From Planococcus sp. ISL-109 (lineage in GTDB: Bacteria; Bacillota; Bacilli; Bacillales_A; Planococcaceae): a stretch of 64,000 nucleotides of DNA. Under the pieces are notes generated by a model. The model was not told where the DNA came from. It did no database searches and worked only from the letters and a program-made list of their open reading frames with translations. The stretch is from contig NZ_JAGGPW010000004.1 in NCBI RefSeq assembly GCF_018613655.1, forward strand, positions 462,627 to 526,626, written 5' to 3'. This document shows positions 37,659 through 47,164 of the stretch, piece after piece; position 1 is the stretch's first letter; each line of letters begins with the position of its first letter. A program made the translations under genes and the position numbers.

Positions 37659-39311
37659 ATGGACAAATTGCTTTGCAAATGCGGCCATGAAAATCCACCA
37701 GGCACGGTTCTCTGCGAATCGTGCGGGCGGCCGCTTAACGAACAGGAAGAAAATAAGGAATTAGCCGACATGCGTTACGAAGGTACGGCAAGGCGGTCAC
37801 AGACATACAATAAATCGGTTATCGACAAAATATGGAACTTCTTTTCCAGTGTAAAAATCGGTGTCAGCATTATCATCATCTTATTGATCGCCGCGGCACT
37901 AGGTACGATTCTGCCGCAGCAGCAATATGTGCCGGCGAACACGGAAGCTACTATTGAAGCATATTATACCGATATTTATGGAACGGTCGGAACGGTCTAC
38001 CATGCCTTAGGCTTCCATGATATGTACAATTCGTTCTGGTTTATCGGACTGGTCGGGATGTTGGCGATTTCGTTGATTATTGCAAGCTTGGATCGTTTCG
38101 TGCCGCTCTACAGATCACTGAAAAACCAGCGGGTCTTGCGCCATCCAAGTTTTATGCGCAAGCAACGGATTTATGGACACGGACCGGGACAAGAAGATAC
38201 GTTGCAAAAAGCGGAAGAGAAGTTGAGCGAGCTGAAATACAAAGTGTCGACCGATAAGAACGGCCTGCTAGCTGAAAAAGGCCGTTTTTCGCGGTGGGGC
38301 CCTTATGTTAACCATATTGGATTGATCATCTTTCTGTTCGGCGTTATGCTGCGCATGATTCCCGGTTTTTACGTGGATGAAACATTGTGGATCCGAGAAG
38401 GTGAGACGCGTGCCATTCCGGATGCACCGGGGTATGTGCTTGAAAGCAAAGGCTTTACACTAGAAACCTATACGGGTGAAGGCGAACAGGAGAAATTCGG
38501 CGAAGCCATTGAACGCGTAGGAACGGTAGCGAAAAATTACCAGACGGATGTTGTGCTTTATAAAATTCCAGAAGGTGCATTGCCTGGCGATACGGACGAG
38601 ATGGAAGTGGTAGAAGAATACCCGATCCGCGTCAATCAGCCGTTTAAGTTCGATGGCTATGCGCTTTATCAAATGGACTTCCGCCAAGATGAATTCAGCA
38701 CAATGAGCTTTGCACTGGAAAACAAAGAAACAGGCGACAGCAGCGGCGATCTGACAATCGACCTGGTGAATCCAGAAACGAATTATGAACTTGCGGATGG
38801 ATCGGTAGTCGAATTGCTCGGCTATTACCCGGACTTCTCCGGTTTCGAGAATGGGGAACCGCAAACAGCGTCGCCGCTTCCGAAAAATCCAGGATTCCTC
38901 GTCAAGATGACGACACCGGATACGCCGGACGGGGAAACCAGTTTCATCACGATCCAAAATACGGTCGAGCCTTTGGGCGACAACGACTATAAACTGGCGT
39001 TCCAGAGCGTAGAAACACGAGATGCATCCGGCTTGACGGTGCGCAAAGACCGCACATTACCGATTCTTGGGCTCGGCGGTTTGATCTTCATGATCGGCGT
39101 CGCACAAGGGATGTATTTCAACCATCGCCGCTTCTGGATCCAGCAACAGCAGGATGGCAGCATCCTGCTTGCAGGACACACAAACAAAAACTGGTTTGGC
39201 TTAAAGAAAGATTTGGATCAAGTAAATGAACACGCTTCTCTTCCAGCTTATCGCGACCAGCAGGAAGATTTGGAAGCGCAGGAGAAAAGGGAAGGTGAAC
39301 AATTGACATGA
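37659..39311 (+). CDS. resB: ResB, cytochrome c synthase subunit
   Basis: 550 residues. A zinc-ribbon-like N-terminus (CKCGH, then CESCG) precedes four membrane helices and a large extracytoplasmic domain at about 225-465. With ResC it moves heme across the membrane and attaches it. The stop codon overlaps the resC start (ATGA). Confidence 0.96.
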   Translation: MDKLLCKCGHENPPGTVLCESCGRPLNEQEENKELADMRYEGTARRSQTYNKSVIDKIWNFFSSVKIGVSIIIILLIAAALGTILPQQQYVPANTEATIEAYYTDIYGTVGTVYHALGFHDMYNSFWFIGLVGMLAISLIIASLDRFVPLYRSLKNQRVLRHPSFMRKQRIYGHGPGQEDTLQKAEEKLSELKYKVSTDKNGLLAEKGRFSRWGPYVNHIGLIIFLFGVMLRMIPGFYVDETLWIREGETRAIPDAPGYVLESKGFTLETYTGEGEQEKFGEAIERVGTVAKNYQTDVVLYKIPEGALPGDTDEMEVVEEYPIRVNQPFKFDGYALYQMDFRQDEFSTMSFALENKETGDSSGDLTIDLVNPETNYELADGSVVELLGYYPDFSGFENGEPQTASPLPKNPGFLVKMTTPDTPDGETSFITIQNTVEPLGDNDYKLAFQSVETRDASGLTVRKDRTLPILGLGGLIFMIGVAQGMYFNHRRFWIQQQQDGSILLAGHTNKNWFGLKKDLDQVNEHASLPAYRDQQEDLEAQEKREGEQLT

Positions 39312-40492
39312 CGTTAGCCGATATTAGCTCCAATTTATTATACGTAGCGTTTATCGCTTATTTGATAGCAACCGTTATTTTCGGAGGAGCGGTCAAAGGC
39401 AATAAAGAAGGCTCTTTCAGATCAGAGCAGCGTTGGGGCAAAGTGGCCATCACCATCACAGTCATCGGCTTCCTCTCGCAGCTTGGCTATTTCATCACAC
39501 GCTGGATAGTAACAGGGCATGCCCCTATCAGTAATATGTTCGAATTCACGACTGCATTCGGGATGACTCTTGTCGGTGGATTCATCATACTTTACGCACT
39601 TTACCGGACGGCTGTCCTCGGTATGATCGTCTTGCCGGTCGCGCTGTTAATCATTGCTTATGCAAGCATGTTCCCGAGTGAAGTGAGTCCTTTGATTCCA
39701 GCGCTTCAGACCAACTGGCTGGCGATTCACGTCATTACAGTCGTCATCGCGGAAGGGATTCTTGCGATCAGTGCAGCGGCGGGCTTGATTTATCTGCTCA
39801 AAGTCATCGATCAAAAGAAAAAATCGAAACAGCGCTTCTGGCTCGAAGCGATTATGTACTCGCTAGTACTCGTGCTCGGCTTCATCATTATCAGCACGTT
39901 TTTCACTTTGACGAATTACGAAGCGGATTTCGCTTATGTCAACAAAGATGAGCAAGCTTCTCAAATCACTTACAATATGCCAGCGATTTTCGGCATGAAC
40001 GATTACGAGTCGCTTTCCGATGGGACATTTACACCGCTTGTGGAAATGCCACCGGTCATCCATGCTGGTAAATTGACGACGGTCTTCTGGTCTGTACTGG
40101 TCGGAACGGTTTTGTATTTATTGATTCGACTGATTTTCCGCAAACGGATCTCCGCGATGCTGCAGCCTTTTACAAAAAATGTGAATTTGCAGTTGATGGA
40201 TGAAATCAATTACCGGGCAGTCATTATTGGCTTTCCGATCTTCACGCTCGGTGCGTTGGTTTTCGCCATGATCTGGGCGCAAATTGCGTGGTCGCGCTTC
40301 TGGGGTTGGGATCCGAAAGAAGTTTGGGCACTGGTTACATTTTTGTTCTACGCTGCGTATTTGCATTTGCGGCTCGGCAGAGGGTGGGCAGGCGAAAAGT
40401 CTGCATGGCTTGCGGTGATCGGATTTGTCATCATCATGTTCAACTTGGTGGCGGTGAACTTGATTATTGCAGGATTGCACTCGTACGCTTGA
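39308..40492 (+). CDS. resC: ResC, cytochrome c synthase subunit
   Basis: 394 residues, about eight membrane helices. The heme-handling motif is [12 protein letters not shown], with conserved histidines in neighbouring loops. It forms the System II synthase with ResB. It ends at a strong terminator that separates it from resDE. Confidence 0.97.
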   Translation: MTLADISSNLLYVAFIAYLIATVIFGGAVKGNKEGSFRSEQRWGKVAITITVIGFLSQLGYFITRWIVTGHAPISNMFEFTTAFGMTLVGGFIILYALYRTAVLGMIVLPVALLIIAYASMFPSEVSPLIPALQTNWLAIHVITVVIAEGILAISAAAGLIYLLKVIDQKKKSKQRFWLEAIMYSLVLVLGFIIISTFFTLTNYEADFAYVNKDEQASQITYNMPAIFGMNDYESLSDGTFTPLVEMPPVIHAGKLTTVFWSVLVGTVLYLLIRLIFRKRISAMLQPFTKNVNLQLMDEINYRAVIIGFPIFTLGALVFAMIWAQIAWSRFWGWDPKEVWALVTFLFYAAYLHLRLGRGWAGEKSAWLAVIGFVIIMFNLVAVNLIIAGLHSYA

Positions 40493-40493
40493 C

Positions 40494-40530
40494 GAAAAAA
40501 GCCTTTTCCTTCAATGGAAAAGGCTTTTTG
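40494..40530 (+). terminator. Terminator after resC
   Basis: A 14-bp perfect stem (AAAAAGCCTTTTCC with its complement) around TTCAAT, then TTTTTG. Confidence 0.92.
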
Positions 40531-40592
40531 TTTATTTTTAGAACCCTTATCGGTACAATGAAACTATTGAGATGAAAGTTGGAGGGGTTAGC

Positions 40593-41309
40593 ATGTCTGA
40601 AGAAATTAAAATTCTTGTAGTAGACGATGAAGAAAGAATCCGCCGCTTATTGAAAATGTATTTAGAGCGCGAAGGATATATGGTAGAAGAAGCTGAAAAC
40701 GGCGTGGAAGCAATGGAGAAAGCATTAGAAACCGATTACCATTGCATCTTGCTCGACCTCATGATGCCGGAGAAGAATGGTATTGAAGTGGCGACAGAAC
40801 TTCGCGAGACAAAAATGACGCCGATCATTATGCTGACTGCTAAAGGGGAGGAAGCGAACCGCGTGGAAGGATTTGAATCCGGAGCCGACGATTATATCGT
40901 CAAGCCGTTCAGCCCACGGGAAGTGGTGCTGCGGGTCAAAGCGATTTTGCGCCGGTCTTCCGCGTATTCGCCGACGACAAGCTCGAGCGTATCGAAAGAC
41001 TTGGTCGTGTTCCCCCATTTAACGATCGATCACGACGCACACCGCGTAACGGCGGATGGTGTCGAAGTGAACTTAACTCCGAAAGAATACGAATTGCTGT
41101 ATTTTCTCGCGAAATCCCCGGATAAAGTGTTCGACCGGGAGCACCTGCTGAAAGAAGTATGGCATTATGACTTTTTTGGTGATTTGCGTACCGTTGACAC
41201 GCACGTTAAGCGCTTGCGTGAAAAACTGAACCGCGTATCTGAATCCGCCGCTAAAATGATTGTCACGGTTTGGGGCGTCGGATACAAATTCGAGGTCGGC
41301 AATGAATAG
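40593..41309 (+). CDS. resD: ResD response regulator
   Basis: 238 residues, OmpR type. The receiver has phosphoacceptor D55 (LLDLMMPE) and K104; the winged helix includes LTPKEYELLYFLA and VDTHVKRLREKLN. In Bacillus ResD activates genes for respiration under low oxygen. ATG 40593 has GGAGGGG upstream; an in-frame ATG at 40572 does not. It overlaps resE by eight bases. Confidence 0.96.
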   Translation: MSEEIKILVVDDEERIRRLLKMYLEREGYMVEEAENGVEAMEKALETDYHCILLDLMMPEKNGIEVATELRETKMTPIIMLTAKGEEANRVEGFESGADDYIVKPFSPREVVLRVKAILRRSSAYSPTTSSSVSKDLVVFPHLTIDHDAHRVTADGVEVNLTPKEYELLYFLAKSPDKVFDREHLLKEVWHYDFFGDLRTVDTHVKRLREKLNRVSESAAKMIVTVWGVGYKFEVGNE

Positions 41310-43080
41310 AATATGGAATAGTATCGTCGGGAAGCTGTGGGTAACCATTTTGCTTCTCGTTTCCTTTGTCCTGTTTATTGTAACCGTCCTGTTATTGGAG
41401 TTTCTCGGCAATTTCCATAGTGAAACCGTCGAAGAAGCACTCCATAATGAAGCGAATATGATTGCCCGGATCTTTAATGACTACGAAGGGGACAGCACGC
41501 TTTCGATCGTCGGCGAAGTGTTGGGAGATGAGACCAATGCCGTGATTGCTGAAGAGCCTGGCTCTATTTCCTATTTTCTGCATGACGGATTGAATGGCGA
41601 GGAAATTAGGGAAAAAATTATCAGCGAACCCGAGTTCCAAACCGTGTTCGAAAGTAATGAACCCGTGACCAAGGAAATGTTGCTGCCGTCCTTGTCAGAA
41701 TCAGATCGCATGGAATCATACATCGTTATGGCTTCCCCATTGCAAACCAATGATGAACTGCATGGAACGGTATTCATTTATCAATCGTTGGAAGTAATGG
41801 ACCGAACGGCTGAACGGACGACGAATATCGTCTTTCTTTCTGCTTTCCTCGCCTTGCTATTGACGACGATTTTTGCCTTTTTCCTGTCGACGCGCATCAC
41901 CTCGCCGCTCCGCAATATGAGAGAAGGGGCGTTCGAACTCGCCAAAGGGAATTTTGATACGAAAGTGAAAGTGTCATCAGGAGACGAAATCGGCCAATTG
42001 GCGATTGCGTTTAACCAGATGGGCAGGCAGTTAAAAGATCACGTAGAAGTAATCAATCAGGAAAAAGAACAGTTGTCGAGCATCTTGACATCAATGGCAG
42101 ATGCGGTTATTACATTTAACCAGGATAAAACGATTCTGCTGAGCAATCCCCCTGCCGAAAAGTTGCTGCACCAATGGTTGCAAAAAGGCGGGAAAACGGA
42201 TTCGAAAGCTTTGCCGTCGGAAATGCTGCATATGCTTGATCATGTCTTGACATTCCAGGAGGAAATAGAAGAAGAACTTGAAATTGAAGGCGCCTACTAT
42301 GCCATCAACTTCAGTCCGCTGTATGGAGGGCAAAGCGTGCGCGGGGCGGTAGCGGTGCTTCACAATATGACCGAACAGCACCGGTTGGAAAAATTGCGCG
42401 AAGACTTTATCGCCAATGTTTCCCATGAACTCCGCACGCCGATTGCGATGCTTCAAGGCTATAGCGAAGCGCTTCTTGATGACGTCGGCGCAAGTGATGA
42501 GGAACGCAATGAAATGACTAAGATCATCTATGAGGAATCTCAGCGCATGGGTCGCCTGGTGACGGATCTATTGAATTTGGCCCGCATGGAATCCGGCCAT
42601 ATGAGGCTTTACAAAGAGCTTGTTCAATTCAATACCGTTATTGAGCGCATGACCAATAAATTTGCTCAAGCTGCAAAAGAAAATGGCATCACACTTAGCT
42701 TCACGAGTGAAATCGATGACTGGGCAGCTGCCGACTTGGATGAAGACCGCATCGAACAAGTGATGACCAATTTGATCGATAATGCACTTCGCCATACGCC
42801 ACAAGGAGGGCAAGTATGCGTGCGTGTCGAACAAACTGGAGACTACGCAAAAGTATCGGTGAACGATACAGGAGCTGGAATCTCACAAGAAGATTTGGCA
42901 TTTGTCTTTGAACGTTTCTATAAAGCAGATAAAGCTCGTACGCTTGGTACAGGCGGTACAGGACTGGGCTTGGCGATTGCCAGCAATATCATTAAAGCGC
43001 ATGCTGGGGAAATCCATGTCGAAAGCATACTCGGCAAAGGCACTTCCTTCATCTTCACACTGCCGATCACGAAGATGTAA
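41302..43080 (+). CDS. resE: ResE sensor histidine kinase
   Basis: 592 residues. Two membrane helices (about 12-34 and 170-190) bracket an outer domain. A HAMP domain, a PAS domain (SSILTSMADAVITFN), the phosphoacceptor H375 (NVSHELRTP), the N box NLIDNALRH and G boxes DTGAGI and GTGLGLAIA follow. It pairs with ResD. Its stop codon forms part of the sigX promoter. Confidence 0.96.
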   Translation: MNRIWNSIVGKLWVTILLLVSFVLFIVTVLLLEFLGNFHSETVEEALHNEANMIARIFNDYEGDSTLSIVGEVLGDETNAVIAEEPGSISYFLHDGLNGEEIREKIISEPEFQTVFESNEPVTKEMLLPSLSESDRMESYIVMASPLQTNDELHGTVFIYQSLEVMDRTAERTTNIVFLSAFLALLLTTIFAFFLSTRITSPLRNMREGAFELAKGNFDTKVKVSSGDEIGQLAIAFNQMGRQLKDHVEVINQEKEQLSSILTSMADAVITFNQDKTILLSNPPAEKLLHQWLQKGGKTDSKALPSEMLHMLDHVLTFQEEIEEELEIEGAYYAINFSPLYGGQSVRGAVAVLHNMTEQHRLEKLREDFIANVSHELRTPIAMLQGYSEALLDDVGASDEERNEMTKIIYEESQRMGRLVTDLLNLARMESGHMRLYKELVQFNTVIERMTNKFAQAAKENGITLSFTSEIDDWAAADLDEDRIEQVMTNLIDNALRHTPQGGQVCVRVEQTGDYAKVSVNDTGAGISQEDLAFVFERFYKADKARTLGTGGTGLGLAIASNIIKAHAGEIHVESILGKGTSFIFTLPITKM

Positions 43081-43102
43081 CTTTTTTTGGCAAGTCGACG
43101 AC
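43076..43102 (+). promoter_or_regulatory. SigX-type autoregulatory promoter
   Basis: TGTAAC at 43076-43081, exactly 17 bases, CGAC at 43099-43102. This matches the B. subtilis SigX consensus. The TAA of TGTAAC is the resE stop codon, so the promoter is embedded in the end of resE. Confidence 0.8.
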
Positions 43103-43127
43103 TAATCCAAGGGACGGGGGGAGTTAC

Positions 43128-43661
43128 GTGAATGACTCCGTGTTTCACCGGCTTTACGACCAATACCATCAGGACGTTTTTCAGTTTCTCGTCTATTTAG
43201 TAAAGGACCGGCATTTGGCAGAGGATTTGATGCATGAAGTGTATGTTCGGGTATTTCGGGCATACGATCGTTTCCAAGGGAAAAGTTCAGAAAAAACTTG
43301 GCTTTTTTCAATCGCTAAAAATGTAGCAATCGATCATTTCCGAAAAACGGCCGTGCGAAAAAAGCATTCGATGGATTTCTTCGATTGGGAAACTCAACAA
43401 TTGGTATCTTCTGAACGCATTCCGGAAGAAGTTTCCTTGCTAAATGAAGATAAAATCCGACTTTATCACATGCTTGATTTGTGCACGGGAGACCAAAAAC
43501 TGGTCATCATCATGCGCTACTTTCAAGACCTTTCCATCGCTGAAACCTCCGAGGTCCTTGGCTGGTCGGAAGGAAAAGTGAAAACGACCCAGCACCGTGC
43601 AATCCGGTCCCTACGTCAAAAATTAAGCGTAGCAGAAGGAGGAGGAGAATATGCCGAATGA
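43128..43661 (+). CDS. sigX: ECF sigma factor SigX
   Basis: 177 residues. Region 2 contains DLMHEVYVRVFRAYDRF and KTWLFSIAKNVAIDHFRK; region 4 contains DLSIAETSEVLGWSEGKVKTTQHRA. In Bacillus SigX adjusts cell-surface charge and resistance to cationic peptides. GTG 43128 has GGGGGGAG upstream. It follows resE and overlaps rsiX by 11 bases, as in Bacillus. Confidence 0.94.
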   Translation: MNDSVFHRLYDQYHQDVFQFLVYLVKDRHLAEDLMHEVYVRVFRAYDRFQGKSSEKTWLFSIAKNVAIDHFRKTAVRKKHSMDFFDWETQQLVSSERIPEEVSLLNEDKIRLYHMLDLCTGDQKLVIIMRYFQDLSIAETSEVLGWSEGKVKTTQHRAIRSLRQKLSVAEGGGEYAE

Positions 43662-44805
43662 CAAATGGAACGATGAAGAAATCGAAAATTTGTTGCGGGA
43701 TTTCCCCGAAATCCAAGATGAACGGCCTAAAGCCGAAGTGTATAAACAGTTAGCCCAAACAAAACCGGCAGCAAGGCAGCCGAAACGGTGGCTGCCTCTG
43801 CTTGTGGCCATCGTGGCATTTTTCAGCATCAGCGTCTTGGTCGTTTCCTTATTGCAGCAAGATGGAAACGATTCAAGCATCAGCGAGCCGGCAACCGATG
43901 AATCTCAATCTACAATGTCGACCGACCAAGCGGAAACGGAAAAAGCCGCGCCGGGCGGGGATGAGCCGGAATATGCGGTTCCGCCCGAAACGGATGCATT
44001 GCGAACAGCGGTGTATGAAAGCGATTTGGCGGAAGGTCAGCTGTTTCGCATCGGTTTGGCGCATCAAGCTTATGTGGTGCCGGTGAGTTTTCTGATTCCG
44101 AATGGACAAGTGCCATCAGCCTCCGGTTCACTCGCTTTATACGATCAATTTGCGGAACAAATCGATGAAACACAGCTGGGCTTTAATGAATATCATCCTT
44201 TCGAAGGGAATTTCCAGCAGGATGCTGAACGCCTCAACCATTTCTTGCCGAATAATCACCCTTACGACGAAGGTTCAGCTTCCACGCTATTGTATTTGTA
44301 CAGCTTGGAGGAAACGTTCATGGATCAGCAGGAAATCCATATCCTGAATGAGGAAGGCACAGCGGCAGAGTTTTCCCATCTGGGCGTTGCCAATCCGATA
44401 ATTCCGGGTGAGCAGGGGAAAAGCTTTTATGTGCTCGCTTCTGCACAATGGCAATATTTAGCGCCTGCTTATGGGTTATCGGAAGCGCAGGCAAAAGATG
44501 CACTGCTGGCTTTGCAGAATGCGCCAAATGATGATTACGCAAGCCCGGTTCCTTCACAAATCGGCTATGCAGTTGAAGAACTGGGGGATGCTTTGACGGT
44601 CGTCTTCGATGAACCACTCGATCTTCTGGCGCTTGATGAACAAGAGGCGATGCAAATGATCGAAAGCATGGCCTTGACCGCGGAATCTTACGAAGTTTCC
44701 CTGCAATTTGAAAATATCATTCAACCTGAATGGGGCGGTTTTGAATTCGCAGGCCCGATCGAATTGCCGGTTGCACCAAACCGCATCGACTGGCCACAAA
44801 AATAA
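43651..44805 (+). CDS. rsiX: RsiX-like anti-sigma factor
   Basis: 384 residues. A cytoplasmic N-terminus (1-46) starts NDEEIENLLRDFPEIQD, one membrane helix spans about 48-68, and an acidic extracytoplasmic domain fills the rest, including a region like RsiX/GerMN-type modules. It should hold SigX at the membrane. AAGGAGGAGGAG precedes the start, which lies inside sigX. Confidence 0.9.
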   Translation: MPNDKWNDEEIENLLRDFPEIQDERPKAEVYKQLAQTKPAARQPKRWLPLLVAIVAFFSISVLVVSLLQQDGNDSSISEPATDESQSTMSTDQAETEKAAPGGDEPEYAVPPETDALRTAVYESDLAEGQLFRIGLAHQAYVVPVSFLIPNGQVPSASGSLALYDQFAEQIDETQLGFNEYHPFEGNFQQDAERLNHFLPNNHPYDEGSASTLLYLYSLEETFMDQQEIHILNEEGTAAEFSHLGVANPIIPGEQGKSFYVLASAQWQYLAPAYGLSEAQAKDALLALQNAPNDDYASPVPSQIGYAVEELGDALTVVFDEPLDLLALDEQEAMQMIESMALTAESYEVSLQFENIIQPEWGGFEFAGPIELPVAPNRIDWPQK

Positions 44806-44806
44806 A

Positions 44807-44852
44807 ACGGCAACAATGTAAGCAGGACGGTTTACATTGTTGCCATTTTTTT
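44807..44852 (+). terminator. Terminator after rsiX
   Basis: GGCAACAATGTAA (44809-44821) pairs with TTACATTGTTGCC (44832-44844), followed by ATTTTTTT. Confidence 0.92.
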
Positions 44853-44885
44853 ATAAGATTGACTTGTATAAAAAATTATCGATTC

Positions 44886-45017
44886 ATCTTCGGGGCAGGG
44901 TGAAAGTCCCTACCGGCGGTAATTGGACAAGAGTCCATCAGCCCGCGAGCCGTAAAAAGCAGGATTTGGTGAAATTCCAAAGCCGACAGTATAGTCTGGA
45001 TGGGAGAAGGTGAAGGT
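44886..45017 (+). promoter_or_regulatory. FMN riboswitch (RFN element)
   Basis: The RFN landmarks appear in order: CTTCGGGGCAGGGTGAAA, TCCCTACCGGCGGTAATT, AGTCCATCAGCCCGCGAGC, AAAGCAGGATTTGGTGAA, ATTCCAAAGCCGACAGTA, and TCTGGATGGGAGAAGG. It precedes ribU. Rising FMN should reduce ribU expression. Confidence 0.97.
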
Positions 45018-45070
45018 ACGGACGTATGCCGCTTATTATTAAGTGGACCGTTTATTTGGTGTGCCTATTC

Positions 45071-45102
45071 TCCCTTAAGCGCTTGTGCTTAAGGGATTTC
45101 TA
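45071..45102 (+). terminator. Riboswitch-controlled terminator before ribU
   Basis: Perfect 10-bp stem (TCCCTTAAGC at 45071-45080 with GCTTAAGGGA at 45087-45096), then TTTCTAAT. TTCTCCC at 45068-45074, which overlaps the left arm, is complementary to GGGAGAA at 45002-45008 in the 3' strand of the riboswitch, giving an antiterminator when FMN is absent. Confidence 0.7.
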
Positions 45103-45158
45103 ATGGCCGTGTGCGTCCGAATCTTTCTTCTGGTGAATCACGACAAGGAGAGAGGATT

Positions 45159-45740
45159 ATGAAGAACAAGAAATTGCAATCGATGATCGTTGTCGGTATG
45201 CTGAGCAGCATCTCATTTGTATTGATGCTTTTCAATTTTCCACTGCCGGCATTGCCAGCATTTTTGAAAGTGGATTTCAGTGATGTGCCCGCACTTATCG
45301 CGGCCATTACAATGGGGCCAGTCGCCGGAGTGCTAGTCGCATTCTTTAAAAACGTATTGGACTGGATTTTTTCCGGAAGCCCGACAGGTGTACCTGTAGG
45401 CCACATGGCGAATTTTGCTACGAGCCTCCTGTTCATTTTGCCAGTCTACGCCATTTACCGTAAAGTTTCGACTAAAAAAGGCATTGCATTCGGATTGGTG
45501 ATTGGGACTCTTTCGATGGCTATCGGAATGAGCATACTCAATTATTTCGTGTTTTTGCCGATGTATACGTATTTCCTCAATATGCCCGCGCAGACGGGCA
45601 GTGCGCTCTATACAACCATCGTACTCGGTATCCTGCCATTTAATTTGATCAAAGGCCTGGCATTAACTACGGTCGTCTTGTTGATTTTCGGCAGTATGCA
45701 TACGTGGATTGAAAAACAGCGTTCCTATTATTTGTCATAA
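45159..45740 (+). CDS. ribU: Riboflavin ECF transporter S component RibU
   Basis: 193 residues, six hydrophobic helices. Family signatures are MLSSISFVLMLFNFPLP, VDFSDVPALIAA and PTGVPVGHMANF. It binds riboflavin and works with the shared EcfAAT module, not present in this window. AAGGAGAGAGG precedes ATG 45159. It is the only gene behind the FMN riboswitch. Confidence 0.96.
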   Translation: MKNKKLQSMIVVGMLSSISFVLMLFNFPLPALPAFLKVDFSDVPALIAAITMGPVAGVLVAFFKNVLDWIFSGSPTGVPVGHMANFATSLLFILPVYAIYRKVSTKKGIAFGLVIGTLSMAIGMSILNYFVFLPMYTYFLNMPAQTGSALYTTIVLGILPFNLIKGLALTTVVLLIFGSMHTWIEKQRSYYLS

Positions 45741-45779
45741 AAAAAGCGGCTGTAAGATTTACTCTTACAGCCGCTTTTT
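45741..45779. terminator. Bidirectional terminator between ribU and fer
   Basis: A 17-bp perfect stem (AAAAAGCGGCTGTAAGA at 45741-45757 with its complement at 45763-45779) around TTTAC. Confidence 0.93.
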
Positions 45780-45780
45780 A

Positions 45781-46047
<267 letters not shown>

Positions 46048-46083
46048 TTATCTCCGAACAAGTTCAGTTATACTATCGTTTTT

Positions 46084-46112
46084 ATTCTATAGATGTTCCA
46101 TCTGTTTTTCAA
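46084..46112 (-). promoter_or_regulatory. fer promoter
   Basis: On the minus strand TTGAAA (plus 46107-46112), 17 bases, TAGAAT (plus 46084-46089). Confidence 0.75.
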
Positions 46113-46138
46113 CCCAAAACCGCCGGGAGGTTGTTTCT

Positions 46139-47164
46139 GTGCGATTCGATGAAGTCGTTTTAGCAATAATGAAAGCGGTCGACGGTCAGCGGACCATTTC
46201 TTCCCCCTATCATTTAATTAAAGGAAAAAAATCAGGCCAAACCATTCAGGATATCGGCTATTTCAATTTGCATCCTTTTTTTGGCGTGCTTCCCAAATTG
46301 GAGAAGTCTGATTACCTAGCGGCAGTCGCGCGGCTGCAGTCGACAGGCATGCTCGAGCCGGAAGCGGAGCAGGTCCGGCTCACGGCTCGGGGATTCGAGG
46401 TCCCATTGCCAACGACGCCCTTGAACGGCTGGAAATACAGAGGAAACGAAAGGCGCTTTTTTGCTCGCTTGTCGTTAATCGTCCAAACGATGTCTTGTTT
46501 TATACAAGGGCAAAACCGGTTTGACCCGGTCGTTTCCGATGAAGCGATTCAAAATTGGGTAAAAACGTATTTACACCGCATCCATTTCCGCGATTCCGTT
46601 GTTCAGCATGAATTCAGAATGCAATTGGAGAGCATGTTGGAACGGGCTGATGCAGCGTCATGGCAAAAAGACATTATAATTGAGCGACTGTCAGGGTTCA
46701 ATATCGGCGGCCTTACATGGGATCAAATAGCCAATCGAGGGAAAATTTTTCCAATCGATGCACAGCTGGCGGCTGTGGAAGTGCTGCATGCCTCGCTGGC
46801 CGTTCTGGAAGAACACCAGCCCCCTTTATTAATAAGTCTGCTTGAGGGCGTGATTCAGCAGTCTGCTTTAACAGAATCGGCGAAACGAACTCAAAGTTTA
46901 TTTGAACGGGGATTTTCGCTTCAACAAATTGCGGAACTGCGCCAGTTGAAAACGAGCACCATTGAAGATCATTTTGTGGAGCTGGCGATGAACGACCCGG
47001 CTTTTCTTTATACACTATTCATGGATGCGACAGTCTACGAGATGATCCATAAGACCAGCGAGGAGTTGAAGACCATGCGCCTGCGCGATATTAAACAGCA
47101 GTTGCCGGAAGCGAGTTATTTCCAGATTCGTTTGGCGCTGGCGATGAGAGGTGCCGGGAAGTGA
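46139..47164 (+). CDS. ypbB: YpbB, helicase-associated HTH protein
   Basis: 341 residues. The N-terminal part starts MRFDEVVLAIMKAVDGQRTISS, with HLIKGKKSGQTIQDIGYF; the C-terminal part carries a helix-turn-helix (SLFERGFSLQQIAELRQLK, then TIEDHFVELA) of the type found next to RecQ helicases. GTG 46139 has GGGAGG eight bases upstream; the frame is open further up but without support. Its stop overlaps recS, so it probably works with that helicase. Confidence 0.9.
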   Translation: MRFDEVVLAIMKAVDGQRTISSPYHLIKGKKSGQTIQDIGYFNLHPFFGVLPKLEKSDYLAAVARLQSTGMLEPEAEQVRLTARGFEVPLPTTPLNGWKYRGNERRFFARLSLIVQTMSCFIQGQNRFDPVVSDEAIQNWVKTYLHRIHFRDSVVQHEFRMQLESMLERADAASWQKDIIIERLSGFNIGGLTWDQIANRGKIFPIDAQLAAVEVLHASLAVLEEHQPPLLISLLEGVIQQSALTESAKRTQSLFERGFSLQQIAELRQLKTSTIEDHFVELAMNDPAFLYTLFMDATVYEMIHKTSEELKTMRLRDIKQQLPEASYFQIRLALAMRGAGK

